Shown here in pieces: positions 1 to 9,853 of a stretch of DNA of 64,000 nt. The translations under genes and the position numbers were made by a program. The notes under the pieces were generated by a model, which was given only the letters and a program-made list of their open reading frames with translations, was not told the origin of the DNA and ran no database searches. Each line of letters starts with the position of its first letter. Position 1 is the stretch's first letter. Origin of the DNA: Autumnicola musiva (GTDB lineage Bacteria; Bacteroidota; Bacteroidia; Flavobacteriales; Flavobacteriaceae); NCBI RefSeq assembly GCF_031846585.1, contig NZ_JAVRHK010000002.1, positions 434,001-498,000 of the forward strand, read 5' to 3'.

Positions 1-2058
1 CGTTCTGCCGGTCTTATGGAAAAGGTGATAAAAAATCTTGATCTTCAGGTTAGCTACTATCTTCCCGGAAAATTTGATGAAGTTGAAGTTTATAAAGAGG
101 ATCTTCCAATCCAGTTAAATCCTGCCGATTCCGCATTTAATCCTGGAACTACATTAGGTATTCGTTTAAAGGATAATCAAAGTTTTGAGCTAAAAGAAAT
201 AAATGAAGATGAGAGCGGAAAATTTTCGGTCTACCAGTATGGAGAGACTATTAACAAACCATACGGGACCTTCACTGTAGAACGAAATACTGATGTTTCT
301 ACCTCGAAAATTGAGGGGATGATGCTTATCAGATTCCAGGCGGTGGAGAATCTGGCAGATTTTTACACAAGTAAACTCGTGGTGGAACCTGTTAATGAAA
401 CCGGTAGCCTTCTTTCCATTAGCTTTCTGGATCACCTTCCAAAGAGGGGGAAAGACATAATGAATAAGCTTATTGAAGTTTATACTGAAAAGTCACTCGA
501 TTACCGTAACGAGCTTGCCATGAATACCATAGATATGATTGATGAGCGCCTGGCACTACTTACCAATGAGCTTACCAGTGTGGAGGAGAATGTGGAAAAT
601 TACAAGCAGCGGAATGAACTTACAAATGTAAGCTCTGATGCCGAATTATATTTGAAACGTGCAAGTGAAGCCAACAGCCAGCTTGCCGCTTACCAGACAC
701 AAATTGATGTGCTGAATTCTCTGGAAAGTTATCTTCAGCAAAATGGGGATAATGCACCGCTTGTGCCAAGTTCGCTTAGTATTGAAGATCCTACTCTGGT
801 TAACCTTATTTCGAGATTAAACGAGCTGCAACTTAGAAAGAGGAGTTTATTGCGTACAACCCCAGATGATAACCCGCTGGTTGTAGAAATTGACCAACAG
901 CTTACAGATCTTCGCACCAATGCCCTTGAGAACCTTAAAAATATCAAAGAAAGTTTATTGATTGCACAAAGGAACCTGCGGCAGGATTCCCGGCGGTATC
1001 AATCCCAGGTTCGAAAAGTTCCTGCCGCAGAAAGACAACTTTTAGCAATAAACAGGGAACAGAGTACTAACCAGGACCTTTATTTATATCTTTTACAGAA
1101 GAGGGAAGAAGAAGCCCTTTCTCTGGCGGCACCAATTTCGAATATCCGGATAGTAGATGCGCCCAGGGCCGGGGGAATTCCGGTAAGCCCAAATAAGACA
1201 TCGGTTTATCTGGGAGCACTCATTTTTGGTCTTTTTCTGCCCTTTTCAGTGGTTTATGCCAAAGAAAGAATTAATGATAAAATACAATCCAGGGCAGATA
1301 TAGAAGAATATACTAATGCACCGGTATTAGGCGAGATAGCACACAATAAAGAAAAGGAAATTCTGGTAGCTAAAGAGGAGAAGAATACTCCCGTAGCCGA
1401 GCTTTTTCGGCTTATTAGATTTAACCTAAAGTTCGTCTCAGCCGGAAGAAAAAATAAGATCATTTTAATCACTTCGGGATCTCAGGGAGAAGGAAAAACT
1501 TTCTTCAGCATAAATTTGGGGAGCAGTCTGGCAATTTCAGGAAAAAAAGTGGTAGTGCTGAGTTTCGATCTTAGAGCTCCAAAACTTATGAAGGATGTGG
1601 GACTTTCTGATAAATTTGGAATAACTAACTATCTTATTGATGATGAACTTGAGGTAAAAGATATAATTACGCCATCTCCGGAAATAGAAGGTTTATACTT
1701 CATTGGCTCTGGGGCCATTCCGCCAAATCCGGGAGAACTTATGCTTAGTGAAAAAATTGAATCTTTATTAAAAGAACTCGAGCAAAACTTTGATTATGTG
1801 CTTATAGATTCAGCACCTATTGGAAAAGTAGCTGATGCGTTTGCCCTTGCTCCGTTTGCAGATTCCACCATTTATGTAGTAAGGCAGAATTATACTAAAA
1901 AGGCAGAACTTAAGACTGTTGAAGATATCTTCGAGAATAATAAGGTAAATCGTCCTATGGTGGTTTTAAACGGTACAAAGTCTAAAGAAGCCTATTCCTA
2001 CGGCTATGGCTACGGCCAAAAAGCGAATGTGAAAGCTAAAAATCCGGCGGGTGCTTAG
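1..2058 (+). CDS. Wzc-like polysaccharide co-polymerase / tyrosine autokinase (5' partial)
   Basis: Controls chain length and export of a surface polysaccharide at the inner membrane, and probably autophosphorylates on C-terminal tyrosines. The frame is open from base 1, so the first in-frame ATG (base 16) is internal; the N-terminal membrane segment and the start lie upstream of the window. Visible, numbered from that ATG: a long coiled-coil periplasmic part (about 170-360), a membrane segment (about 395-415), then a cytoplasmic ATPase with Walker A GSQGEGKT (about 487-494), an A'-like segment ending SFDLR, Walker B DYVLIDSAP (about 594) and a tyrosine/glycine tail AYSYGYGYG (about 659-668). 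This Wzz + BY-kinase layout is the Bacteroidota form. It is followed at once by a flippase and many glycosyltransferases. The family call is firm; the polymer is unknown. Confidence 0.93.
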   Translation, partial: RSAGLMEKVIKNLDLQVSYYLPGKFDEVEVYKEDLPIQLNPADSAFNPGTTLGIRLKDNQSFELKEINEDESGKFSVYQYGETINKPYGTFTVERNTDVSTSKIEGMMLIRFQAVENLADFYTSKLVVEPVNETGSLLSISFLDHLPKRGKDIMNKLIEVYTEKSLDYRNELAMNTIDMIDERLALLTNELTSVEENVENYKQRNELTNVSSDAELYLKRASEANSQLAAYQTQIDVLNSLESYLQQNGDNAPLVPSSLSIEDPTLVNLISRLNELQLRKRSLLRTTPDDNPLVVEIDQQLTDLRTNALENLKNIKESLLIAQRNLRQDSRRYQSQVRKVPAAERQLLAINREQSTNQDLYLYLLQKREEEALSLAAPISNIRIVDAPRAGGIPVSPNKTSVYLGALIFGLFLPFSVVYAKERINDKIQSRADIEEYTNAPVLGEIAHNKEKEILVAKEEKNTPVAELFRLIRFNLKFVSAGRKNKIILITSGSQGEGKTFFSINLGSSLAISGKKVVVLSFDLRAPKLMKDVGLSDKFGITNYLIDDELEVKDIITPSPEIEGLYFIGSGAIPPNPGELMLSEKIESLLKELEQNFDYVLIDSAPIGKVADAFALAPFADSTIYVVRQNYTKKAELKTVEDIFENNKVNRPMVVLNGTKSKEAYSYGYGYGQKANVKAKNPAGA

Positions 2059-2111
2059 TCAGCCCTTTCAAAATAAATGATATTATTAGAAGCGAAAATC
2101 CTTTTATCAAA

Positions 2112-3398
2112 TTGAGAATTGCCCTAGAGCAAATAAGCCCTTACTTTACTAAAGCTGCCCTTAAGCCAATAGGCCAGGTTTTGGGTTCTCAAATGATAGG
2201 AAAAGCACTTGGTTTTGCCATAAGTATTCTTCTGGTAAGAGAGCTCTCCAAAGAAGATTATGCTATTTACACGGTACTTCTCACAATTCAGGGAATGTTA
2301 CTTCCCCTATCAAATTCTGCTATATTTATAGGCTTTAAAAAAATAGGAGGGGAAATCTGGAATGATACTTTAAAAATGTCAAGTCTCATTAAAACAGCCA
2401 ATCATATTGCCCCTTTAATAATAGGATTAGCTTTTTTATTGGTTGGCGGATATGCGGCTTATATCTTATTTGAGCAGGATTTAGAACTAAGCAGGATTAT
2501 ATGGTTTTTACTTTGTCTTCTGTTTATTGTTATTCCTGAAGTTCAAACTGCTTTTCTTCGCACAGCTATGTTGCTGCAAAAGGAAATAGCCCCGGTTCAA
2601 ATTTCAGAACTTGTAGGACATGTGGTAAGGTTTGTGGGAATTGTGGGAGTTTTGCTTTTTCTTAACCTTGATTATGTAATTGCAGTTATTTTTCTTATTA
2701 CAAGTTTAAGCGCATGGCTATCATACGCGTATGTAAAAAGGAAAGGTGATCAATTAGGATTGGGAGAAACTTCCCAAATTGATCCTGATTACAAAAGTGT
2801 CCTGGTTCATTATATTCGGTTAAACTGGCATAATTCAGCTTTCTTTGCTTTTAAGGGACAAATTTCAATATTCCTGCTGGGTATCTTTGGAACAACAGAA
2901 TCGCTTGCAGAGATTGGAGCATTGGCAAGATTCTCTCTAATATTTACCGTTATTTCGGCCCTCTTCCGAAGTATTTATGCACCGGCGTTTGCCCGTACGA
3001 ATAATGGAAGCAGGCTGAAGAAAATGTTTATAGCTGCCGTACTGGCTTCTTTGGTAATATGTGGGATTGTTATTCTGGCCGTAGTGTTATTTCCGCAGCT
3101 TTTCCTATGGATACTTGGTTCCGGGTATGAAGATTTATCTTTTGAACTGTTCCTGATGATAATAGGTGGCTCAATAGGATTTTTAATAGGAATTATTCAT
3201 AATGTAAATCTTAACAAAGGCTGGATAAAATTTACCCCTATGCTGGAAATACCAACTGACGTTGGCGGAATTCTTTTAGGCATTTTTCTTTTTGATATCA
3301 CAACTTTATCCGGGGTTTTATATATGGGTATTCTTTCAGGGGGGATCAACCTGTTACTTTACATATCAAACAGTGTTGCCGGCCTTAGAGAAGCATAA
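2112..3398 (+). CDS. Wzx-like oligosaccharide flippase (MATE/MVF fold membrane protein)
   Basis: Polytopic membrane protein of 428 aa with about 12 hydrophobic segments. It opens like known O-antigen/teichoic acid flippases, with a glycine-rich first helix followed by a charged R-E-L-S-K-E-D-Y turn. Its likely role is to flip the lipid-linked repeat unit across the inner membrane. The start used is a TTG; the same frame is open upstream without an ATG, so the true start is uncertain, possibly a few codons earlier. The gene follows the Wzc-like gene by 53 bp in the same direction and precedes a GT2 gene, as expected in a Wzx/Wzy cluster. No lesion seen. Confidence 0.85.
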   Translation: MRIALEQISPYFTKAALKPIGQVLGSQMIGKALGFAISILLVRELSKEDYAIYTVLLTIQGMLLPLSNSAIFIGFKKIGGEIWNDTLKMSSLIKTANHIAPLIIGLAFLLVGGYAAYILFEQDLELSRIIWFLLCLLFIVIPEVQTAFLRTAMLLQKEIAPVQISELVGHVVRFVGIVGVLLFLNLDYVIAVIFLITSLSAWLSYAYVKRKGDQLGLGETSQIDPDYKSVLVHYIRLNWHNSAFFAFKGQISIFLLGIFGTTESLAEIGALARFSLIFTVISALFRSIYAPAFARTNNGSRLKKMFIAAVLASLVICGIVILAVVLFPQLFLWILGSGYEDLSFELFLMIIGGSIGFLIGIIHNVNLNKGWIKFTPMLEIPTDVGGILLGIFLFDITTLSGVLYMGILSGGINLLLYISNSVAGLREA

Positions 3399-3429
3399 GC
3401 TGAGTTGTAGATATCTTAAACTTGAAAAT

Positions 3430-4341
3430 ATGAAAATATCTGTATGTATACCTACTTATAATCGTCCTGATCTTTTAGAAGAAGCCATAGATTCCTGTAT
3501 GGAACAAACCTATTTGCCGGATGAGATTTTAATTGGTGACGATTCAAAAGACGATAGAACAAGTTCATTGGTGGACACTTATAGAAATCAGTCAGATGTT
3601 AAGATTAAATATTTAAGAAACAGGCCCTCTTTGGGACAGGCTGCAAATGTTAATCGGCTATTTGCAAGTGCCGGAGGAGAAAAAGTTGTTTTGCTTCATG
3701 ATGATGACCTGCTGATGAAAACCGCTCTGGAAAAAATGGTTGAGTGTTTTCAATCTGATAATACCATACATGCAGTTTATGGTAAACAGTATATAATTGA
3801 TGAGGATGGGGCTATTGATGAGAAACATTCAATAGATCTTAATGCTTATTACTTCAGGACTTCCTATTACAGTGAAAATAAACTTTCACCTCTGGAGGCT
3901 GGAATGGTACAACAATTTCCTAACGATTGCTATATGCTGGACAGAGACGTGATTAACCAGATTCAATACCGCACTAAAGATGAAATTGGGCATGCAGGCG
4001 ATTTTGATTTTGGATTTAGGTTAGGACTTCATGGCTTTAATCTCCACTTTATCAACGAATACACAGCTAAGTACAGAATAACCAAGTCTTCTGTTGCCCG
4101 TAATGGTACAGATTCAGGTTATCAGGCTTTCAGAATTATTCGTGAAGCAGGGATTACCGGCAAAAGTGAAAATTCAGATCCCGTTAATGTAGTGCTGAAG
4201 AGGAAGGCGCCTGTTGCAATCCTGCAGGCTGCTAAAAAAGGAGAAAAAAAGGAGGCTTTAAATATATACTTTAGTAAATGGCATAGAAGCCAGATTCTCA
4301 CTTTAGGGGGAATGCGGAGGCTGGTAAATATTATAATCTAA
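3430..4341 (+). CDS. Family 2 glycosyltransferase
   Basis: GT-A glycosyltransferase that transfers a sugar from a nucleotide donor during assembly of the polysaccharide repeat. The protein starts MKISVCIPTYNRPDLL, the usual first beta strand of GT2; this ATG at 3430 is preferred over a longer frame that would overlap the flippase. The donor/metal motif LLHDDDLL lies near residue 92. A DFDFG segment about 100 residues later could supply the acceptor-site acid. Length (303 aa) is normal. The stop codon abuts the next ATG, so translational coupling is likely. Sugar specificity cannot be read from sequence. Confidence 0.9.
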   Translation: MKISVCIPTYNRPDLLEEAIDSCMEQTYLPDEILIGDDSKDDRTSSLVDTYRNQSDVKIKYLRNRPSLGQAANVNRLFASAGGEKVVLLHDDDLLMKTALEKMVECFQSDNTIHAVYGKQYIIDEDGAIDEKHSIDLNAYYFRTSYYSENKLSPLEAGMVQQFPNDCYMLDRDVINQIQYRTKDEIGHAGDFDFGFRLGLHGFNLHFINEYTAKYRITKSSVARNGTDSGYQAFRIIREAGITGKSENSDPVNVVLKRKAPVAILQAAKKGEKKEALNIYFSKWHRSQILTLGGMRRLVNIII

Positions 4342-5502
4342 ATGAAGATACTTTTTATATGCCCCGGTCTTGAGCCAGGCAAAGACGGAGTTGGAGATTA
4401 TGTTTCCCGAATTGCCATTAATCTTTTAAAAGAAAGCCATGTTGTGGGGGCTATTGCCTTACATGATCCTTTTATTTCTGAGATAATAAAAGAAAAGAGA
4501 ATCAGCGGTAAAAATGTACTTCAGGTATTACGTATCCCTTCAGAATATAATACCACAAAGCGGATGAAGACAGCTGCAGATTGGACCAGGCGATTTGAAC
4601 CAGAGTGGGTAAGTCTGCAGTATGTAGGTTTCGGGTTCAATAAATATGGCCTGCCACTGGAATTGCTTAATCTGAGAAAAAAGTTCGGGGATTTTAAATT
4701 GCATATCATGTTTCATGAACTATGGTGTGGGACTCCAAGGGAATCAAAAATTAAAGAGAAAATTTTAGGAACCCTGCAGCAAATTTTTATCAAAAGAATG
4801 GCTGCAAGCTTAAAACCAGAAGAAGTTTTTACAAATACTTATACTTCTTTAAAGAATCTCAAAAAAGTTGGCGTAGACTCAAAGTTAACCCCTGTTTTCA
4901 GCAATATACCTATAGAAGAAAAAGGCTCCGATAAGCATTGGAATCAGATGGTAAAAGAAAAAGGACTTGATCAATTTTCAACTAATAAGGAAGGCTGGTT
5001 AATTATAGGGTTCTTTGGTACCGTGTACAGCTATATGAATTTAAAAAAACTACTTGTTCATGCAGCAATAGCTGCCTCAGATGCAGGCCGAAAATTGGGG
5101 ATTTTATCCATAGGGCATAGCCGTGGTCAGGAAATAGCAAAAATGGCGCGGGAATTTCAGGCCTCCTACTGGCAAACCGGGATATTGCCCTCTTCTCTTG
5201 TGAATAGGGCAATGCAATTGGTAGATTTAGGAGTAGTCACCACCAGATGTGATGGCCTGAATAAAAGTGGTTCGGCACTCGCCTGGTTAGAAAGGGGGAT
5301 ACCGGTTATTATTTCAGAAGAAGACGAAACTTATAATAAAGAAGAAATGGAAATTCTGGGAGTATATCAGGTTTGTAGTGCAAAAGATGTATGGAGCAGT
5401 TATAGTTCTAAAGGTGAATTCAAAATTCACAATAATTTAAAAGAAACAAGTGAAGCATATGCTCGGCTGGAATCTCAATATAAAAGCAATTTCAGCTATT
5501 GA
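4342..5502 (+). CDS. GT-B (GT4-like) glycosyltransferase
   Basis: 386-aa protein beginning MKILFICPGLEPGKDGVGDY, the glycine-rich N-terminal loop of GT-B enzymes that handle nucleotide sugars. The C-terminal half has a Rossmann-like strand IIGFFGTVYSY and a later SGSALAWLERGIPVI segment in place of the standard GT4 E-x7-E helix. It is therefore a divergent member, and donor use may be unusual. It begins on the base after the previous stop codon and is followed after 12 bp by an epimerase, so it sits in one transcription unit. Family confidence is good, function generic. Confidence 0.78.
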   Translation: MKILFICPGLEPGKDGVGDYVSRIAINLLKESHVVGAIALHDPFISEIIKEKRISGKNVLQVLRIPSEYNTTKRMKTAADWTRRFEPEWVSLQYVGFGFNKYGLPLELLNLRKKFGDFKLHIMFHELWCGTPRESKIKEKILGTLQQIFIKRMAASLKPEEVFTNTYTSLKNLKKVGVDSKLTPVFSNIPIEEKGSDKHWNQMVKEKGLDQFSTNKEGWLIIGFFGTVYSYMNLKKLLVHAAIAASDAGRKLGILSIGHSRGQEIAKMAREFQASYWQTGILPSSLVNRAMQLVDLGVVTTRCDGLNKSGSALAWLERGIPVIISEEDETYNKEEMEILGVYQVCSAKDVWSSYSSKGEFKIHNNLKETSEAYARLESQYKSNFSY

Positions 5503-5514
5503 TGCCTTTAAAAA

Positions 5515-6465
5515 ATGAATAGAAAAAGCATGAACAAGCCAGGAACAATACTTATTACAGGAGCTTCAGGTTTTTTAGGGACGTGGTTGTCCCGGGAGGC
5601 AGTAAAAGCTGGTTTTCGTATCTATGGTATAGACTTAAGAGCTCCGTTGCAACCCAATATCTGGGAAGGTTTTGCTACTAATTCTCTAGATACAGTAGAC
5701 CTGGATCAATTAATTGGAAACTGTACTTTGGATGCAGTGTGTCACCTTGCAGGCGGGGCTTCGGTTTCAGCTTCAGTTAAAGATCCTTTTGGTGATTTTT
5801 CCAGTTTGCTACCAGGTACAGCCAGGCTAGCCGCTTATTTAAAAAAATCACAGCCGCAGGCAAGGCTTTTTCTTTTTTCCAGTGCCGCGGTTTATGGGAA
5901 TCCTGAAATTTTGCCAATTACAGAGTCAACTCCTGTAATGCCTATTTCCCCTTATGGGGTTCATAAAGCAACGGCAGAATCTTTACTTAGCAACTATGCC
6001 AGAATTTTTGATCTTGGTGTGACGTTCTTCAGAATATTTTCGGTTTATGGACCCGAACTGAGAAAACAATTAATATGGGATGTTAGCCAAAGGGCTCTCT
6101 TAGCTCAGGAAGAGGGAAAAGAGGCTATTAGCCTTTTTGGAACCGGGAAAGAAAGCCGGGATTTCATGTATGTTAAGGATGTTTGCCGGGCAGTGCTCAC
6201 TGTTATTTCTAAACCTGATTCCAGTGGGGTTGAAATTTATAATTTGGGTTCAGGAATAGAAAGTACTATTGCTGAAGTGGCAGAACTGCTGGTAAAGCAT
6301 TTGGAGGTTGATGTAAATATTCAATTTGACGGTGTTGTTCCCAAAGGAGATCCGGCAAACTGGCAGGCAGATATTTCAAAACTGCAAAAACTCGGGTTTA
6401 CTCCCAAATACAATCTGGATGAAGGGCTCCATCAGGTAGCTACCTGGGCTAAGTCCATACATTAA
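5515..6465 (+). CDS. NAD-dependent sugar-nucleotide epimerase/dehydratase (extended SDR)
   Basis: Extended short-chain dehydrogenase, 316 aa, that probably converts one nucleotide sugar into another for the polymer. It shows the NAD-binding motif GASGFLG near residue 16, a serine/tyrosine catalytic region with SSAAVYG and, about 20 residues on, the Y-x3-K pair in SPYGVHK. The C-terminal part resembles UDP-glucose 4-epimerase and dTDP-sugar reductase families (NLGSG, then a GDP segment). A second ATG five codons in is an alternative start. Flanked by glycosyltransferases. Exact substrate unknown. Confidence 0.88.
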   Translation: MNRKSMNKPGTILITGASGFLGTWLSREAVKAGFRIYGIDLRAPLQPNIWEGFATNSLDTVDLDQLIGNCTLDAVCHLAGGASVSASVKDPFGDFSSLLPGTARLAAYLKKSQPQARLFLFSSAAVYGNPEILPITESTPVMPISPYGVHKATAESLLSNYARIFDLGVTFFRIFSVYGPELRKQLIWDVSQRALLAQEEGKEAISLFGTGKESRDFMYVKDVCRAVLTVISKPDSSGVEIYNLGSGIESTIAEVAELLVKHLEVDVNIQFDGVVPKGDPANWQADISKLQKLGFTPKYNLDEGLHQVATWAKSIH

Positions 6466-6514
6466 TTCCTGGTTAAAGAAATAACATCTTTTTTCAAAAT
6501 TTTATTTTAGTACA

Positions 6515-7384
6515 ATGATTACAATTACAACTCTGGCATGCCATAGAGATATAGCAATGGTCCAGCTTTCTTTAAAATCTTTTGTTCATAATTATAAAGA
6601 TGATTATCGGGTTCATGTATATGAAGACGGATCATTAACTGAAAGTGATAAGGAAAAATTGCTATCCATATCTGGTGTAACAATTAAAGATAAAAAAGAA
6701 GTAGATGCACTGGCCGATGAAGCATTGCGAAATCATCCTTATTGTCGCCAATGGAGGGGGCAGAATGCTTTTACGATCAAATTGTTTGATATGGCTGTTA
6801 TGGAAAATACTGATTATGTTTATTTTGATTCAGATGTTTTTTTCATTAAGCCATTCGTGGGATTGGAAAGAAGTAAATTCGGAAATGAAGATCTTGTGCT
6901 AATGAGTGATAGATTCGATTATTATTCCGTTAATTATTTTGAAAGGTTCATCTATCCAAGGATGAAATTCCCTGATAAAATCAATGCCGGCTTCTATTAT
7001 TTACGTAATGGCGCTATAGATTTTGATCTTTTTGAGTGGTTGTTCAGCAAGGAAGAATTTTTTCCAAAAGACAAAGATCCCTGGCGGGTTTCCCTGGCAG
7101 ATCAAACTGCATGGGCTCTACTGGGGGCTAACTGTAACGCGGCAATCTGGAAGAAGGACCAGGTGCTTATCCCGGCTTCAGAGAATGAAATCAAGCCCGA
7201 TACTATTGGAGTGCACCTAATTAAACGCCTGGAGGGGTTCCAGGACATCTATAAAAATGTAGAGGAGCTTATACACCGTGAAAATTCAGAAATTGATACA
7301 CTGTACACGCAAAAGCTTAGCTTTAGCAATCCTGTGTCTGCTGCTCTGGAAAAATTAAAGTTTAAGTTTACTGAGAACAAATAG
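6515..7384 (+). CDS. Putative DxD-type glycosyltransferase, paralogue-like to the 13.7 kb gene
   Basis: 289-aa soluble protein. It does not open like GT2, but has a DxD-like metal/donor motif in YFDSDVFF near residue 105, preceded by a helix that tracks an acceptor, and later INAGFYYLR and a DQTAWALLG segment. That order (DxD, N-A-G, then D-Q) is typical of GT8/GT-A-like transferases that measure out one sugar. The gene at 13710 has the same order. It follows the epimerase after 49 bp and precedes a GT4 gene. I infer glycosyl transfer for the same polysaccharide; donor unknown. Confidence 0.65.
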   Translation: MITITTLACHRDIAMVQLSLKSFVHNYKDDYRVHVYEDGSLTESDKEKLLSISGVTIKDKKEVDALADEALRNHPYCRQWRGQNAFTIKLFDMAVMENTDYVYFDSDVFFIKPFVGLERSKFGNEDLVLMSDRFDYYSVNYFERFIYPRMKFPDKINAGFYYLRNGAIDFDLFEWLFSKEEFFPKDKDPWRVSLADQTAWALLGANCNAAIWKKDQVLIPASENEIKPDTIGVHLIKRLEGFQDIYKNVEELIHRENSEIDTLYTQKLSFSNPVSAALEKLKFKFTENK

Positions 7385-7445
7385 TATTTAGGATATAACT
7401 TCAGCATAATTATCAGCTGGAGGGAATTCATCTAAAATTTTATAC

Positions 7446-8579
7446 ATGAAGATAGTAGTAATGGGTAATAATGCCCTTATGGGAGGACTCATTGTACATT
7501 ATATTGTGCTCTGCAGGTATTTAAAAAAAGCCGGTCATGATCTTTTTCTTATTAATGTAAATGATAATGATGCTCATCTTTTTGAAGATGGTAACATACC
7601 TGAAATTTCAGTGCCATACATCACAAATACATTTCCTAAAAAATTAGGTAAATATCTGAAGTTACGGAAGGCCTGCAGGAAGGCAAAATCTTTTAATCCC
7701 GATCTTTTTATAGCAACCGGGTATGGACATGGCTACTCTATGGTGGCAGGGGCATTACCTGCTTCTACTTTTAAATTTTTTGAGGAAGTGCATTTTGAGG
7801 CACATAATATTCCCTTAAAGCTCAAGATGGTAAGGCTATTTGATGCAATAGCACCGCAAACGGAAGGTATGATTGAGATATTTAAGAAAAACGTATCAGC
7901 AGATAAACCTGTAGCGTGGCTTCCATGCTTTTCAAAGGAGTATAAATCAAACAGGTTTGAGAGTATTCCTTCTTCTGAAGGGACTATTAAATTAGCCTAT
8001 TTTGGACGTTTGGAATGGAATAAGGGAATCAGACAGTTTGTTACCGCAACCAGAAAAATTTTTAAAAATAAAGATGTTGTTCTTGATATCTACGGAAAAG
8101 GTTCAGAAGCAGAAGATTTACAAAAAACTATTAAAAGTGAAGGGCTGGAAAAAAAGGTGATTATGAGGGGCTTCTATCAGGATGAAGATTTTGCGGGTAT
8201 TATTAGTGCCTGCCATGGGGTGGTAATCCCTTCTGTAGATACCGAAGGGCTTCCGCTCATTGTGATAGAAGCTATGCGATATGGCCGTCCTATACTGTGT
8301 ACAACCACGGGTGCAATGCCGGAGGTTGCCCGGGTTAATAAAGATGGAATGGTGGTTTCCGGAAAAGAGCCAGGCGAATTAATAGATAATTTAAAAGTTT
8401 TTATTGGTCATATTAAAGCTGAAAGTTTTTCAGCACAGGATATCCACCAGGTGTATAGAAATTATTTTAGTAATGCCGCTTTCTGGGAAATCTGGGAAGA
8501 AATGCTGCAGAACCCGAAAGCATATTTTACTGCTCAGGCTTCTCCGGTAGAGGAGCCAGTGTTAACCAGTACTAATTGA
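7446..8579 (+). CDS. GT4-family glycosyltransferase
   Basis: GT-B enzyme of 377 aa. The N-terminal domain starts MKIVVMGNNALMGGLIVHY (glycine-rich acceptor loop). The C-terminal donor domain shows KLAYFGRLEWNKGI, a central GFYQ loop and the retaining-GT4 E-x7-E signature in EGLPLIVIEAM. It probably adds one residue to the repeat unit on the cytoplasmic face. Short intergenic gaps on both sides and the same strand place it in the polysaccharide operon. No lesion. Confidence 0.88.
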   Translation: MKIVVMGNNALMGGLIVHYIVLCRYLKKAGHDLFLINVNDNDAHLFEDGNIPEISVPYITNTFPKKLGKYLKLRKACRKAKSFNPDLFIATGYGHGYSMVAGALPASTFKFFEEVHFEAHNIPLKLKMVRLFDAIAPQTEGMIEIFKKNVSADKPVAWLPCFSKEYKSNRFESIPSSEGTIKLAYFGRLEWNKGIRQFVTATRKIFKNKDVVLDIYGKGSEAEDLQKTIKSEGLEKKVIMRGFYQDEDFAGIISACHGVVIPSVDTEGLPLIVIEAMRYGRPILCTTTGAMPEVARVNKDGMVVSGKEPGELIDNLKVFIGHIKAESFSAQDIHQVYRNYFSNAAFWEIWEEMLQNPKAYFTAQASPVEEPVLTSTN

Positions 8580-8592
8580 ATTACTGCTTTAT

Positions 8593-9831
8593 ATGAAAGT
8601 TATTATTTCTCATCCTACAAGTAATCAATTTAACAGGGCATTGCTACAGGGGCTTCTGGAAGCCGGAATGCTTGATGAATTCCATACGGCAATGGCTACA
8701 TTCCCGGGAAGTTTTCTGGATAAAATAAGTGCTGTTGGTCCTTTTGCAGACTTAAGAAGAAGAAGCTTTGAGTCCTCTCTAAGTTCCTTTACACACACCA
8801 GTCCCTGGAAAGAAGTAGGAAGAATGGCAGCATTAAAGTTGGGGATGGAGAGCTTAATCAGGCATGAGAATGGAGTTTTTAGTGTAGATGCAGTATATGC
8901 GAATCAGGATCGTAAAGTTGCTACACGAATAAAACCGGAGACCAGGAAAAAAATTGATGCAGTCTATGCTTATGAAGACGGAGCCTGGTTTTCTTTTAAA
9001 GAGGCTCAGAACAGAAGTCTCCGGTGTTTTTATGATCTGCCTATAGGATACTGGCGTACAGCCAGAAAACTGCTTAATGCAGAGCAGGAACGTTGGCCGG
9101 AGTGGGCTTCTACCTTAACGGGTTTAAAAGATTCCGAGGCCAAGCTTAAACGCAAAGATGAAGAACTTGCAATGGCAGATCGTATTTTTGTTGCCAGTAG
9201 TTTTACAGCAAAAACCCTGAAGGATTATCCTGGTAATTTAGCTCCTGTAGATATTATTCCTTATGGATTTCCGGCACCTGTAGAAAACAGAAAATATGAT
9301 AATCTTGAGAACAGGAAAAGGTTAAAGTTACTTTTTGTAGGCGGACTTTCACAGCGTAAAGGTATAGCAGATGTTTTTGCTGCTGTTGAAGGATTGGAAT
9401 CTTATGTTTCCCTCACGGTGCTTGGAAATAAAGCTACTAATGAATGTCCGGCTTTAGATAAGGCGCTGGCAAAACATAGCTGGATACCATCCCTTCCGCA
9501 CGCTGAAGTTCTAAGGCTTATGCAGGAACATGATGTACTTCTTTTTCCTTCCCTTTTTGAAGGATTTGGAATGGTGATTACTGAAGCTATGTCTCAGGGA
9601 ACTCCTGTAATTACAACAGATCGTACAGCCGGCCCCGATTTGATTACGCATAATGAAAATGGTTGGTTGATTAAAGCCGGTTCTACAGGAGCATTACGGC
9701 AGGCTATAGAAGAAATTATTACAAAACCGGAACAAATAACAGCTGTAGGAAAAGCTGCTATAGAAACAGCACGTTTAAGGCCCTGGGCAGTGTACGGAAG
9801 GGAATTGGCTCAGGCAATAAAGAATTCCTGA
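8593..9831 (+). CDS. GT4-family glycosyltransferase
   Basis: 412 aa, GT-B fold. The donor-binding half has LLFVGGLSQRKGI and the E-x7-E signature EGFGMVITEAM followed by GTPVITT. The N-terminal half contains a long insertion (about residues 120-190) rich in charged helices, making it longer than its neighbours. It starts 13 bp after the preceding GT4 gene and ends 22 bp before the polymerase gene. Specificity unknown. Confidence 0.88.
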   Translation: MKVIISHPTSNQFNRALLQGLLEAGMLDEFHTAMATFPGSFLDKISAVGPFADLRRRSFESSLSSFTHTSPWKEVGRMAALKLGMESLIRHENGVFSVDAVYANQDRKVATRIKPETRKKIDAVYAYEDGAWFSFKEAQNRSLRCFYDLPIGYWRTARKLLNAEQERWPEWASTLTGLKDSEAKLKRKDEELAMADRIFVASSFTAKTLKDYPGNLAPVDIIPYGFPAPVENRKYDNLENRKRLKLLFVGGLSQRKGIADVFAAVEGLESYVSLTVLGNKATNECPALDKALAKHSWIPSLPHAEVLRLMQEHDVLLFPSLFEGFGMVITEAMSQGTPVITTDRTAGPDLITHNENGWLIKAGSTGALRQAIEEIITKPEQITAVGKAAIETARLRPWAVYGRELAQAIKNS

Positions 9832-9853
9832 ATCTTATATAAGTCTAAGCAGA